A stretch of DNA of 64,000 nucleotides from Terriglobia bacterium (GCA_020073605.1 JAIQEW010000014.1:42038-106037), one strand, 5' to 3'; shown: positions 49,759 to 59,044, counted from the stretch's first letter. The notes: a model not told the origin generated them from the letters alone. Made by a program: numbers and translations.

Positions 49759-51642
49759 TCAGTGTGAGGCTCCGCCAGGCAATCCTGACGCGAGTTCAAA
49801 TGCCAGCAGGAGGTTGCCCGGCATGCCCGCGGTCACCGTAAAGCCCGACGTGACGTACAACATATCGCCGGCGACCGTGGGTCCGCTCCCGCTCATCGAG
49901 CCGCCATGTGCCTTGACGCCGTTCACCGTGGTGAAGTCCGGCAGCGTGTCGAAGTCCCAGATGATCTTTCCGTCCTTCGTGGAGTAGGCGCGCAAGTGGC
50001 CGTCCATCGAGCCGGAGAAAACCACGCCCGGGATCGCCGTCACGGCGGCCAGTTGACCGGCGCTGCATCCCAGCCGGCCCTCGCACGCCGGTTTGGGCGG
50101 CATCGTCTTCCACACAAGTCTTCCGGTGCGGATGTCGATTGCCGAAAGACCTCCGACCGGGGGCGGAGCGGCCCCGGGTGGCACCGAGAGCAGCACCCCG
50201 GGAATATCAGAATTCGCGGCGTAGACGTTCGTCCCGTCCGTTGCCGATCCCCACTCGATTCCGCCAAGCCCGCTGCCGTGGCCGACGCGAACCTGCCAGA
50301 GTTCTTTGCCACCGTCGTCCGGATCGAGCGCGTACATCACACCGCTCTTCTGTCCGGCGAGCAAAACGCGGTGGCCGTTGCCGAGATCCTGCAAGATCGG
50401 CGACGAGCCGAAATCCACGTCGGGTCCCATCTGCGGCGGGCAGTTGATGCGGGGCGTGCTGAGGCATCCGAAATTGAAGACGTCTCCCGGCGTTTTCTGC
50501 TGCGCCCAAAGGCGCTTGCCGGTAGCGAGATCGAACGCGACGATCGCGTCCGTGCCGTCGGCCGCCGGATCGACATATGCATCCCCCGTACCGACATACA
50601 GCACACCCAGTTTCTTGTCGATCGTGGCGGCACTCCAGATGGGCCCGCCCGCAGGAGTGAACTTCGCATGGCTCTCACCCGGCTTTGCCTCGTGCGGCTC
50701 TTCGGTAATCGTATAACCCTTCCAGACAATCTTCCCGGTCAGCGCATCAACAGCCGTAACGTTTCCGCGAAACGTGCAGCACGGATAATTCGGATCTCCG
50801 CCAGTCAGCTCTTCATTTCCGGTCAAGCCGACGTAGATGCGCCCGCGATAGAATTGAGGCGGCGCCGTGATTCGAGCCGTGCGGTGCGGGTCGATCCGGA
50901 CTTTCCACACAAGCTTTCCATCCTCCGCATCAACGGCGTACAGATTTGCCTCCCCGTCTCCGAAATACGCGAGGGAACCGCTCTTGCCGCGCGAGGCCAC
51001 AGTGATTGCGGTGCGCACGGTCGTCACGGCTTTGTAGGTCCACACGGTGCAGCCGGTGGCGGCATCGAGCGCGTACACGGTGCCATCGCCCGAGCCGAGG
51101 AAGACGCGACCGGCAACCACAGTCGGCTGCCCGTAGGCCGTGCTCGCGTTGGGAATTCCAAAAGCCCATTTCACTTTCAGCCCTGAAATGTTCTCGGCGC
51201 GGATGGTTGTGTGCGGCTGGTAGCGGGAGTTCAGAATATCGACGCCCCAACCATTCCAACTGTCCGCCTTGAGAAGATCGCCTCGCGTGGTTGGTCCCGC
51301 TGCTGTGCACATATTGGCTCTCGATGCGGCATCGCCCGACGACTTCGATGAAAGGAACGCGGCTACTGCTTTCCGCTCGGCTTCCGTCGACATACGATTG
51401 CCATAGATGACCATCGCGCCGGACTCGAGCGCTTGCAGGATCTCCTCGCGCGTCTTTTCCGCGAGCAGCGCCGTTGTGGGTGCGCGGCCCGCGCCGGCAG
51501 CGGCGCCTTCATGGCACATCGCGCAGTGCTCTTTGAAGAGCGCCGCGCCATCGGGCGATGTCTGAGCGGAGAAGCGAGGCGTCAGAAGTCCCAGAGCCAG
51601 CAGCAGTCCTAAGATGCGCAGAGTTGCGCGTTTCGACTTCAT
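49759..51642 (-). CDS. Haem c/PQQ-type beta-propeller protein (paralogue)
   Basis: A 627-residue exported protein: signal segment (ATLRILGLLLALGLLTPRFSA), cytochrome c domain with Cys40-x-x-Cys43-His44, then a PQQ-like propeller (repeated GTVYALDAATG, LYAVDAEDGKLVW, VTAVDALTGKIVW blades). It has the same architecture as the gene at 10505, with shared WNGWGVD, DFGSSPIL and GVVFSGSMDGHLRAYS motifs. It is probably a quinohaemoprotein dehydrogenase; the substrate is unknown. The start is the ATG at 51642 after GGGGGGA; the upstream extension has no signal peptide and is rejected. Confidence 0.85.
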   Translation of the reverse strand: MKSKRATLRILGLLLALGLLTPRFSAQTSPDGAALFKEHCAMCHEGAAAGAGRAPTTALLAEKTREEILQALESGAMVIYGNRMSTEAERKAVAAFLSSKSSGDAASRANMCTAAGPTTRGDLLKADSWNGWGVDILNSRYQPHTTIRAENISGLKVKWAFGIPNASTAYGQPTVVAGRVFLGSGDGTVYALDAATGCTVWTYKAVTTVRTAITVASRGKSGSLAYFGDGEANLYAVDAEDGKLVWKVRIDPHRTARITAPPQFYRGRIYVGLTGNEELTGGDPNYPCCTFRGNVTAVDALTGKIVWKGYTITEEPHEAKPGESHAKFTPAGGPIWSAATIDKKLGVLYVGTGDAYVDPAADGTDAIVAFDLATGKRLWAQQKTPGDVFNFGCLSTPRINCPPQMGPDVDFGSSPILQDLGNGHRVLLAGQKSGVMYALDPDDGGKELWQVRVGHGSGLGGIEWGSATDGTNVYAANSDIPGVLLSVPPGAAPPPVGGLSAIDIRTGRLVWKTMPPKPACEGRLGCSAGQLAAVTAIPGVVFSGSMDGHLRAYSTKDGKIIWDFDTLPDFTTVNGVKAHGGSMSGSGPTVAGDMLYVTSGFTVTAGMPGNLLLAFELASGLPGGASH

Positions 51643-51906
51643 TCCGTTCCCCCCGTTCGTCCCGCTGTGGAGAGGGATGTTATATCGGCTTTGAATCGAA
51701 AGAGCAATGTACGGCGCAGAGGTGTGGTTTGGACGGACGGAAAACTGTAGGTCCTTCTTCGAATGCTCAGTGAATCCAAAGTTCGGCGCGACGGGTTGGC
51801 GGTTCGAAGCGAAAACCCTCGCCACCTTCTGCGAACGAGAGGGCTGGGCCGCCCTCAAGGTTTTCTCGGGGTTGAGGTTGTCATCCGCCGTCATCGGACC
51901 GGCGAG
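51643..51906. other. Intergenic region upstream of the second propeller gene
   Basis: No gene is supported. The minus-strand promoter of the propeller gene should lie here. Plus-strand short ORFs are shadows. No conserved repeat was noticed. Confidence 0.5.
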
Positions 51907-52068
51907 TCAAGGCAACCTATTCAGCCTTCCGCACTCCTGGCAAAGCGGCTTTTGTCCGGTTCCTTCAAGTCGCTGCACGATCTTCTTGCCCTCGGTGCAC
52001 AGAGAGTTGTCGTGATGCTCTGTTCCTTCTTTCGAGTGCCACGGTTTCCCCTTAGCCTTCTTCGACAT
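51907..52068 (-). CDS. Small Cys-containing protein, 53 residues
   Basis: Starts MSKKAKGKPWHSKEGTEHH and ends with a CxxC-like pair (KPLCQECGRLNRLP), with one more Cys near residue 24 (NSLCTEGK). The ATG at 52068 follows a strong AAGGAG. It resembles short acidobacterial and proteobacterial proteins of unknown function with KGKPW at the start. The Cys pair could bind zinc. It is too small for most gene callers. Confidence 0.65.
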   Translation of the reverse strand: MSKKAKGKPWHSKEGTEHHDNSLCTEGKKIVQRLEGTGQKPLCQECGRLNRLP

Positions 52069-52129
52069 CGAATCTCCTTCCTTCTGGCAAAAAGAGAACT
52101 CCATCTGCGCACGCGCCTCCCGTCATGCG

Positions 52130-52495
52130 TCATTCTTCAGACACGATAGAAAACCCTCCGTGCCGAAGCTTCCCACCAACATCCACATACTCCAACTCGA
52201 ACCCGTTCTTGGTTGCGCGCGCGGGATAGAATCCCGTGTGCAACCAGCGTTCGGCGCGATGACGAATTGAAATCGGCGTGTCGTCTCGAAGGCCGTAAAC
52301 TTTTCCGTTAATCTCCGTACGCATCAGATGCCGCTCATACGTGCCGCCGGTGCCGTCTTGCAGGTATTGTTCTTGCTGGCTTTCAACGGAAACTATGTGC
52401 GCTTGGAGTGGGTACTTGCCCGACACTGGTAATTGTTGGCCGAAAGCTGGCAAGCCCGCTAGGACTGCAAACACTGCGATCGCTGCATATTTCAC
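52130..52495 (-). CDS. Secreted protein of unknown function, 121 residues
   Basis: A short exported protein starting at GTG (52495) after GGAGGACC. It has a signal segment (KYAAIAVFAVLAGLPAFG) and a beta-rich mature part including HIVSVESQQEQYLQ, EINGKVYGLRDD and FELEYVDVGGKLRHGGFSIV. A longer frame from 52606 has no credible start signal. Not matched to a family. Confidence 0.7.
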   Translation of the reverse strand: MKYAAIAVFAVLAGLPAFGQQLPVSGKYPLQAHIVSVESQQEQYLQDGTGGTYERHLMRTEINGKVYGLRDDTPISIRHRAERWLHTGFYPARATKNGFELEYVDVGGKLRHGGFSIVSEE

Positions 52496-52753
52496 GCTGG
52501 TCCTCCAACTCGTGAATAAATCCTTTCCGCAAAATGACCATACCCGGAGCCGAAGAGTCAAACAACAGTACTGTCCTGATACGAATAGTAACGTATACAT
52601 ATACATGCCAGAACGTCTCAGACGTTTGCCCTGGGTTACGCTAAGCCTTGTAGGGCTACATTCCTACGTTGCTGCTAGGGGCCGACAGGGCTGGGGAGCC
52701 AAGACTCGGCTCACTTTTGCCTTTACAGATGCCAGCTGGAATTCATATCCTGA

Positions 52754-53200
52754 ATGGCCATGTGGTACGTCAACAAGCTCTTCGTGCAGGCTCAGGTGGA
52801 AGCCCTTTCGGCGAAAGGCTTTCTGGTCCGCAGCTCGGGCGGCGTGGTGCGCATCGAGAAGTATGGCTGCGGCGCCGAACTCCGCAAGGAGCCGCACGGC
52901 AAGTATCAGATGACGATCATTCCGTCGATCATGGCCCAGGGGCAGTTCACGCGCCTATGGGACGCGGGCTATCAGAAGTTCCTCCTCACGAACGAAGGGC
53001 ACAAGGTGCCCATCCGCGTGAACCAGCTTGCTGATCTCCGGCGCTTCAACGAAGAATTGCGCACTGCTCTGGGAGTGCCCACGTATTACAACGAAGCTAT
53101 CGGCTCGACCTGCCACTACAGCGTCTACGATCGCGTCAAAGGCCGCACCGGCGACATTCCCGACGAAACCGTAGGCGCGCACGAAGAAGCCAAGCACTAA
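52754..53200 (+). CDS. Hypothetical protein, 148 residues
   Basis: Not recognised. A soluble protein: MWYVNKLFVQAQVEALSAKG, then EKYGCGAELRKEPHGKYQM and FTRLWDAGYQKFLLTNEGHK, with helical and beta parts. No membrane segment. The start could be the ATG at 52754 or 52760; neither has a strong ribosome binding site. It lies just before a MITE-like element. Function unknown. Confidence 0.65.
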   Translation: MAMWYVNKLFVQAQVEALSAKGFLVRSSGGVVRIEKYGCGAELRKEPHGKYQMTIIPSIMAQGQFTRLWDAGYQKFLLTNEGHKVPIRVNQLADLRRFNEELRTALGVPTYYNEAIGSTCHYSVYDRVKGRTGDIPDETVGAHEEAKH

Positions 53201-53319
53201 CAGCTTGCTGAAAGAGGACTAGAGGCGCTCTCCTCAGGGGCTGAAGCCCCCTGTTCTTGAGGCTTTTTGTCGGAGCTAAAGCTCCGACCCCCTAAACTGC
53301 ACCAATTTTCGACAGGCTG
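53201..53319. repeat. MITE/REP-like element with inverted ends and two hairpins
   Basis: CAGCTTGCTGAAAG (53201-53214) and the reverse complement of TTTTCGACAGGCTG (53306-53319) match at 10 of 14 positions, giving imperfect terminal inverted repeats. Inside are GGGGC-TGAA-GCCCC (53237-53250) and a perfect 9-bp stem GTCGGAGCT-AA-AGCTCCGAC (53269-53288). It begins immediately after the stop of the hypothetical gene and carries no ORF. Confidence 0.65.
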
Positions 53320-53462
53320 CTAGAGCGTTTCTCGAATGCCTACCCGCCGCGTCTCTTTGCGTCGACCCCGTAGCGTTGACAAACAAGAGCGCGTGCGACT
53401 AGCATTCCCCGAATAGCGAAGGCTTCGAACCCGACAGGATTGGGCGCACCGAGGAGTTCCCC

Positions 53463-54968
53463 ATGGCCGTGTATCTGGAAGAATTATCAGCCGTAGGCGC
53501 GGTCCGCTTTCCCGACATTCCGCTCTATCAAGGCTTTGGCGCGCCGATGCGCCTGGAGGCGGATCTGAAGGATGCGGAAGTGATTTACGGGTCTGTGCCG
53601 AAGGACCTCAACGGCATCCTCTACCGCTGCGGCCCGGACCGCCAGTATCCGCCGATGGGCGGAGACGACATCTTCATCGACGGCGAGGGCATGGTGGTGA
53701 TGTTCCGCTTCGACAACGGTCATGTGGACTTCAAGAGCCGCTACGTCCGCACCGAGCGCTACCTCGTTCAAGAAAAGCACCGCCGCGCGCTCTTCGGGCG
53801 TTACCGCAACCGCTACACCCGCGATCCGATCGCCAAGGATTGCAACCCGGGCGCGGCCAATACCAACGTGGTGTGGCACGCCGGCAGGCTGCTCGCGCTC
53901 AAAGAAGACGACATGCCGTACGAGCTCGATCCCTACACGCTCGAGACCATCGGCAGGTACGACTACCACGGCGAAATCAAGTCCGTATGGCTTTCCGCCC
54001 ATCCGCACCTCGACCAGACCACGAACGAGCTTCTCACCTTCGCATATCAAGCCAAGGGCGATGGCACCACCGACGTGGCCTATTTCGTGATCGGCCCGAA
54101 CGGCAAAGTGAAGCACGAGGTGTGGTTCAACGCACCGTGGGCGGGAATGGTGCACGACTTCGCGATTTCCGATAAGTACGTGATCTTTCCTTTCTTCCCG
54201 CTGCTCACCGATGTAGATGTGCTGAAGAAGGGCGGGCCCTTCTATCAATGGCATCGCGATCTCCAGACGGTGGTGGCCATCGTGCCGCGTTACGGCACCG
54301 CCGATCAGGTCCGATGGTTCCGCGGCCCCACGAGCTTCGCCGGGCACATGATGAACGGCTCGACGGACGGCTCGAAGGTCAGTCTCGACGTGTGCCTCTC
54401 GCGAGGGAACTCCTTCGCGTTTTTCCCGAACCACGATGGAACGCCCGCTGATCCGACGCAGGGCGCGCCGCATCTCACTCGGCTGACATTCGATCTCGCC
54501 GGCAACACCGAGGAATACAAGACGGAGCAACTGTACGACTGGCTCTGCGAAATGCCGCGCGCCGACGACCGCTACTATGGCAACGGAAAATACCGCGACG
54601 GTTACGTCATCTGCTACGGTGCGGGCCGTACAACGGCCGGCGCTCCCGGCATGGGTGCCGTGGGCCACTTCGACCACAAGACAGGAATCGGAAAGACTTG
54701 GAGCCCCGGTCCGGATTCCGGAGTCCAGGAGCCAGTCTTCGCGCCTCGCCGGCCCAATTCTCCCGAAGGCGACGGCTACCTGCTGGCTCTCGTGAACCGC
54801 ATGGCCGAGAATCGCAGCGACCTGGCGATCCTCGATGCGAAAAATCTGGAGGCTGGCCCTGTGGCCATCGTGAAGCTTCCGCATCGCGTCCGCATGACGT
54901 TTCACGGCATGTGGGTCTCGCAGGAAGCGCTTGAGAACGGGCGTTACTCGGTGTCTCGTACACCCTAG
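53463..54968 (+). CDS. Carotenoid cleavage oxygenase
   Basis: A 501-residue carotenoid oxygenase/RPE65 superfamily enzyme. The four iron-binding histidines are present: His180 (SAHPHLD), His231 (AGMVHDFAIS), His295 (FAGHMMNGS) and His481 (MTFHGMWVS). The family cleaves polyene double bonds with O2; some act on lignostilbenes. The substrate cannot be told from sequence. No carotenoid synthesis genes are adjacent. The ATG follows GAGGAG closely. It appears monocistronic or coupled to the receiver-like gene 71 bases downstream. Confidence 0.9.
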   Translation: MAVYLEELSAVGAVRFPDIPLYQGFGAPMRLEADLKDAEVIYGSVPKDLNGILYRCGPDRQYPPMGGDDIFIDGEGMVVMFRFDNGHVDFKSRYVRTERYLVQEKHRRALFGRYRNRYTRDPIAKDCNPGAANTNVVWHAGRLLALKEDDMPYELDPYTLETIGRYDYHGEIKSVWLSAHPHLDQTTNELLTFAYQAKGDGTTDVAYFVIGPNGKVKHEVWFNAPWAGMVHDFAISDKYVIFPFFPLLTDVDVLKKGGPFYQWHRDLQTVVAIVPRYGTADQVRWFRGPTSFAGHMMNGSTDGSKVSLDVCLSRGNSFAFFPNHDGTPADPTQGAPHLTRLTFDLAGNTEEYKTEQLYDWLCEMPRADDRYYGNGKYRDGYVICYGAGRTTAGAPGMGAVGHFDHKTGIGKTWSPGPDSGVQEPVFAPRRPNSPEGDGYLLALVNRMAENRSDLAILDAKNLEAGPVAIVKLPHRVRMTFHGMWVSQEALENGRYSVSRTP

Positions 54969-55039
54969 GGATCGCGGTGTTGCGTAGGCCCCTTCTTGTG
55001 CTGCGCCTGCACGGTACAGGTGAGAAAAGGAGAAGCGGA

Positions 55040-55402
55040 ATGGCGCAGGTGCTGGCGCTGATCGACGACTTGTTTTTTCAGGCGAAGCTGCTCGAAACCG
55101 CGAAGCATGTGGGCGTGGAGTTGCGCGCCTGCACGACGCCGGACGCGCTCGACGCCGAGATCGCGAAAGCGGCGCCGAAACTCGTCGTCGTGGACCTGAA
55201 CGCGCGCTCGAATCCTTTGGAGGCCATCCAGCGCGTGCAAACGAGCGGCCACCAGATTCCGCTGATTGGATTCCTCTCGCACGTGCAAGCGGACCTTGCC
55301 GAGCGCGCCCGCGCCGCGGGATGCCGCGAGGTGATGCCGCGGTCGAAGTTCACACGGGATCTGGCAACCATCCTGGCGCGGGTGAAATCCGAGTCTTCAT
55401 GA
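55040..55402 (+). CDS. Receiver-like (pseudo-receiver) protein
   Basis: A 120-residue protein with the alternating beta/alpha pattern of CheY-like receivers: VLALIDDLFFQAKLLETAK, LVVVDLNARSNPLEAI (an Asp where the phosphoacceptor sits), IPLIGFLSHVQADLAE and REVMPRSKFTRDLATIL. The acidic pair is IDD, and the conserved Lys may be in PRSKF, so phosphorylation is possible. No output domain is attached. The start is the ATG at 55040 after AAAGGAG. The stop overlaps the next start (ATGA at 55399). Confidence 0.75.
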   Translation: MAQVLALIDDLFFQAKLLETAKHVGVELRACTTPDALDAEIAKAAPKLVVVDLNARSNPLEAIQRVQTSGHQIPLIGFLSHVQADLAERARAAGCREVMPRSKFTRDLATILARVKSESS

Positions 55403-56200
55403 AGCGCGTTTCTGTTTTCCGAGCCGCGGCTGCCGCAACCATTCTCCTGGCGTTTCTTTTCGCTGGCAACGCCTCCGCGCAGGAAGCCCGCGAATCCGAT
55501 CCCGCCTCCACGCTCGCGGATGCGATTGCGGCCGCTTGCCGCGCAAACGAAACTCAATTCGCAAACTATCTCACTGCTGACAATGCCGTGGCGTTCCGCG
55601 CGCTTCCCGCCGATCGGCAAAGAGCTTTTCTGAAACGGATCTCGCTCGGCGACGAAGCGGGGAAGCCGCTGCTTTCCTCCGACGCACAGAATCACACGCG
55701 TGGTCAATAGCGAGGAGACGCGATTCGGTTTAGTCCGCGAGGCCGGAGGGTGGCGGCTGCTTTCACTCGGCCTCGTGCTGCTCGATATTCCCCAACTCTC
55801 GAAGCAGTGGGCCGAGAGCGATCTTGCCGCGCGCGAGGACGCCGCGCTCGAGACTCTGCGCGGCCTTGCGGACGCGGTCGATTCCTATAGCCGTGCGTTC
55901 GGCAGGCTCCCCGATACGCTCGCGCAGTTGGGGCCGGCGCCGAAAGACGAGGTCTCGCCAGAGCAGGCCTCGCTCATCAACGAGCATCTCGCGGCCGGCA
56001 GCGCGGGCGGATACCGGTTTCGCTATCGGATTACGAACCCAATCGGCGGAGAGGGCGATCCGACCTTCGAACTCTCCGCTGCGCCAGAAGACTACGGGAA
56101 AACGGGGAAGCGCTCCTTTCTACTCGATTCGGCGGGGAAGTTTCATGCGGCGGACAAGCACGGAGATATGGCGACCACGGCCGATCCAGAGCTTCCATGA
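55399..56200 (+). pseudogene. Secreted protein gene interrupted by a frameshift
   Basis: The first frame (55399-55710) begins MKRVSVFRAAAAATILLAFL, a signal peptide, then FRALPADRQRAFLKRISLGDEAGKPLL, and stops soon after. The second frame, open to 56200, continues in the same style (TRFGLVREAGGWRLLSLGLVLL, ADAVDSYSRAFGRLPDTLAQLG, GGYRFRYRITNP). The frames are offset by one base near 55697-55700; removing one base would join them into about 266 residues. The gene is therefore either broken, a sequencing or assembly error, or a programmed shift. Function unknown. It is coupled to the receiver-like gene upstream. Confidence 0.75.
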
Positions 56201-56344
56201 GGCGCGTGCGGAAAGTGCGCCTGCGGCAAGCGAAAAGCCATCTCGGGACATCGTGGCCTCGGGTATAATGCCGCCCAGACGATTTCATAAAGGGCCGCGG
56301 AGCCACGGCCTTCGGATCGCGCGTTTCTGATTTCTTTTGCCGCT

Positions 56345-56779
56345 ATGTCCACTCCAGCCGCGCGGGGTAAGCAATCACCGGAAGAAGCTGTTCGCGCTGC
56401 CAATCAGCGCTTCTATGCGGCGTTCGAGTCACTCGATTTGGCCGAAATGGAGGCAGTCTGGGCGCACGACGACGGCGTCGAGTGCGTCCAACCCGGATGG
56501 GAACTTCTGCTGGGCTGGGAGGAAGTACGCGAGCGATGGGCGCGGATCTTCAGGAATACCAAGCGCGTCCGCGTGGCGTTCAGCGCCCTCTGGGTCCGCG
56601 TGGAAGGCCACGTTGGCTGGGTGGCGTGCACGGCGCGCGTGACCACGGCGTTTGCGGACGGCTTCGATGAAGCCACCGTGCAGGCCACGAACATTTTCGT
56701 CGAGCGCGACGGCGCGTGGCTGCTCGTCGCTCACCACGCGTCTCCGCTGCCCGCAGCGCCGAGAGCCACCGTACAGTGA
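56345..56779 (+). CDS. SnoaL/NTF2-like protein
   Basis: A 144-residue protein with the NTF2-like cone fold pattern: AVRAANQRFYAAFESLDLAE, MEAVWAHDDGVECVQPGW (typical SnoaL-like W..DD..C.HP region), GWEEVRERWARIF, and DGAWLLVAHHASPLP. Family members include ketosteroid-isomerase-like enzymes and non-catalytic binding proteins. It is probably a cytosolic small-molecule-binding protein. It starts at ATG without a clear ribosome binding site and is separated from the frameshifted gene by 144 bases. Confidence 0.82.
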   Translation: MSTPAARGKQSPEEAVRAANQRFYAAFESLDLAEMEAVWAHDDGVECVQPGWELLLGWEEVRERWARIFRNTKRVRVAFSALWVRVEGHVGWVACTARVTTAFADGFDEATVQATNIFVERDGAWLLVAHHASPLPAAPRATVQ

Positions 56780-56860
56780 AGGTTCCGGAGCGTCCCTTCT
56801 CGAACAGGCCGCCGCGGGTTCGTTGACACCCCCAGGGGCCGCTGCTAGATTGCTTGCTCT

Positions 56861-57796
56861 GTGCTTGTGACACCACGCAAACGGACGCTGCGCAGCTTCC
56901 TCCCGGTGATTTCGATGGCTCTCGCAGCGGCGCTCGCCGGGGGCTGCGCTGTGAGCCATACGACGGTGGTGAAACCGACCGTCGCGCCGGAATTGCTCCA
57001 GATCGCGACGAAGCAGGATCTCATCGCGCGGTACAATCGTCAGGCGGAGGCGATTACTTCCCTGAATGCCGCGGTGACGATGACGCTCACGGCGGGGTCC
57101 GCCTACACGGGCGTGATCAAGCAGTATCATGAGGTCAATGGATTCGTCCTCGCGCAGAAACCCGCGAGCATTCGCGTGATCGGCCAGGCTCCTGTGGTGG
57201 GCACGAACATCTTCGACATGGTGAGCGACGGAGAGACGTTTCACATCTTCATTCCGTCGCAGCACAAGTTTCTTACGGGACCGGCGCGCCTGGAGCGGCC
57301 GTCGGCGAAGCCGATCGAAAACCTGCGGCCGCAACATCTGACCAGCGCGATGTTCTGGGAAGCGATTCCCACCCAGGACCTGGTGCTCGTGGAAGAAGCG
57401 AGAGAATCGGGATCTCAATACTACGTGCTGACGGTCGCGCGGCCCGCGGATAAGGCCGGTGCCACCGATACAAGTGCGGCCGCCGCCGGCGACTGGGAAA
57501 TCGCGCAGAGGATCTGGTTTGACCGTGCCGACTTGAGCGTGGCTCGCAGCGAAACGTTTGACCCGGGCGGCAAGCTGGGCTCTGATATTGCGTACGGCGG
57601 TTGGGATATGATCGGGACAATGAGATATCCTCGCCGGATTTCCATCGACCGGCCGGGCAACGATTACAAGCTTCAGATCGGAATTACGCGGGCCACGTTC
57701 AACGAGACGGTTTCTCCCGACCGCTTCGTATTGCAGCAACCGCCGGAAACGGAACTGGTGAACGTGGGCGAAGAGTCCAAGGGGACAGAACATTGA
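56861..57796 (+). CDS. Outer-membrane lipoprotein, LolA/DUF4292-like
   Basis: A 311-residue lipoprotein: signal with lipobox LAGGC (Cys29), then a beta-rich fold (ITSLNAAVTMTLTAGSAYTG, FVLAQKPASIRVIGQAP, FDMVSDGETFHIFIP, PAELARMSET-like strands later, YPRRISIDRPGNDYKLQIGI). The pattern matches the half-barrel LolA/LolB-like fold of DUF4292-type lipoproteins. It may pass lipophilic cargo between membranes. It is overlapped at its stop (TTGA) by the start of an ABC permease. It starts at GTG at 56861 or 56867. Confidence 0.75.
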   Translation: MLVTPRKRTLRSFLPVISMALAAALAGGCAVSHTTVVKPTVAPELLQIATKQDLIARYNRQAEAITSLNAAVTMTLTAGSAYTGVIKQYHEVNGFVLAQKPASIRVIGQAPVVGTNIFDMVSDGETFHIFIPSQHKFLTGPARLERPSAKPIENLRPQHLTSAMFWEAIPTQDLVLVEEARESGSQYYVLTVARPADKAGATDTSAAAAGDWEIAQRIWFDRADLSVARSETFDPGGKLGSDIAYGGWDMIGTMRYPRRISIDRPGNDYKLQIGITRATFNETVSPDRFVLQQPPETELVNVGEESKGTEH

Positions 57797-58893
57797 TCGG
57801 CCACATGATCGTCCAGAATGTCTTGCACCGGCCTGTCCGCACGGCGATCACGCTGATCGGCGTCGCGGTGGAAGTCACGCTGGTCATCATCGTGGTCGGG
57901 CTCACGAGCGGCCTGCTTACGGAGACGGCCAAGCGGACGGAAGGCGTGGGCGCGGACGTGATGGTCCAGCCCCCTTCGGCATCAATCTTCATGGCTTTCA
58001 GCGGTGCCCCGATGCCCATCGCCATTGGCGCCAAGCTCGAGGAACTCGAATACGTCCAGTCGGTCGCGCCCGTGCTGGTGCAGTTCAATTCCGTGAATGG
58101 GCTCGACATCGTTTACGGGATTCAGCCTGAAAGCTTCCGCTCAGTTTCAGGCGGGTTCGTCGTGTACTCGGGCACCGAACTTCAAGATCCCAACGACATC
58201 CTCATCGATGACGTGTATGCGAGAGCCAAAAAGGTCCGGGTCGGCCAGACGCTGCACATATTGGAGCATGATTTCCACGTGGCGGGAATTGTCGAGCACG
58301 GCAAAGGCGCGCGGCTCTTCGTTCTGATGTCCACGCTCCAGGAGATGTCCGGCGCCCATGACAAAGCCTCCGTCTTCTTCATCAAGTGCGACCGCTCGGA
58401 CCACACCGCCGCGGTTACCGATGAAATCAGCGGGCTGCTGCCGCGGTACGAAATCCGGGCGCTCAAGGATTACATCTCATTGATGACTTCGTCGAACCTG
58501 CCGGGCCTCGGCGCTTTCATCAACGTCATGATCAGCATCGCGGTCGCGATCGGTTTTCTCGTGACCTTCCTCTCGATGTACACCACCATCATCGAGCGCA
58601 CGCGCGAAATTGGCGTTCTGAAATCCCTCGGCGCATCGAAGAGCTACATCGTCCAGATTATCCTCAGCGAAACGACGCTTCTCTGTTTCACGGGCGCGGT
58701 CGGCGGAGTGGGTCTCAGCTACCTGATGCGCACGATCGTCCTCCGAATCTTTCCTTCGCTTACCATCCTGATTACCCTCAAGTGGATCGCCCTGGCCGGC
58801 CTGATTGCCGTTGCAGGAGGTCTCTTGGGCGCCACCTATCCCGCTTGGCTCGCCAGCCGCAAGGACCCTGTCGAGGCCCTGTCGTACGATTGA
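57793..58893 (+). CDS. ABC transporter permease, MacB/FtsX type
   Basis: A 366-residue permease. One N-terminal helix (ITLIGVAVEVTLVIIVVGL) precedes a periplasmic domain. Three C-terminal helices follow (VMISIAVAIGFLVTFLSMY, LCFTGAVGGVGLSYLM, ALAGLIAVAGGLLGATY), ending in ASRKDPVEALSYD, the typical MacB/FtsX end. It pairs with the ATPase at 59045. Together with the upstream LolA-like lipoprotein it may form a lipid or lipoprotein transport system. The start is the TTG at 57793, overlapping the lipoprotein stop, or the ATG at 57805. Confidence 0.85.
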   Translation: MIGHMIVQNVLHRPVRTAITLIGVAVEVTLVIIVVGLTSGLLTETAKRTEGVGADVMVQPPSASIFMAFSGAPMPIAIGAKLEELEYVQSVAPVLVQFNSVNGLDIVYGIQPESFRSVSGGFVVYSGTELQDPNDILIDDVYARAKKVRVGQTLHILEHDFHVAGIVEHGKGARLFVLMSTLQEMSGAHDKASVFFIKCDRSDHTAAVTDEISGLLPRYEIRALKDYISLMTSSNLPGLGAFINVMISIAVAIGFLVTFLSMYTTIIERTREIGVLKSLGASKSYIVQIILSETTLLCFTGAVGGVGLSYLMRTIVLRIFPSLTILITLKWIALAGLIAVAGGLLGATYPAWLASRKDPVEALSYD

Positions 58894-59044
58894 TCGGTTC
58901 CGAAGCTTCCCATCCTTTCCCGGGCTGCATGGCACGAATTTGTGCGCGAGCCGCCACCCGTGAGGCGAACTGGCCTATGCAGAAACTCAAAACGCGACTA
59001 GAATAATTCCATCCTCAGGGGAACGATCACTCGCGGGAGCGGCC

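Noticed and set aside
53420..53440. tRNA T-loop-like GGTTCGAA on the minus strand
   Set aside because: The flanking bases do not form a T-stem, and no acceptor or anticodon arms are present.
58929..58946. Sigma-54-like TGGCAC-N5 site before the MacB/LolD-type ATPase
   Set aside because: The second half (TGTGC) does not match the TTGCA consensus, and no activator or known sigma-54 gene is near.
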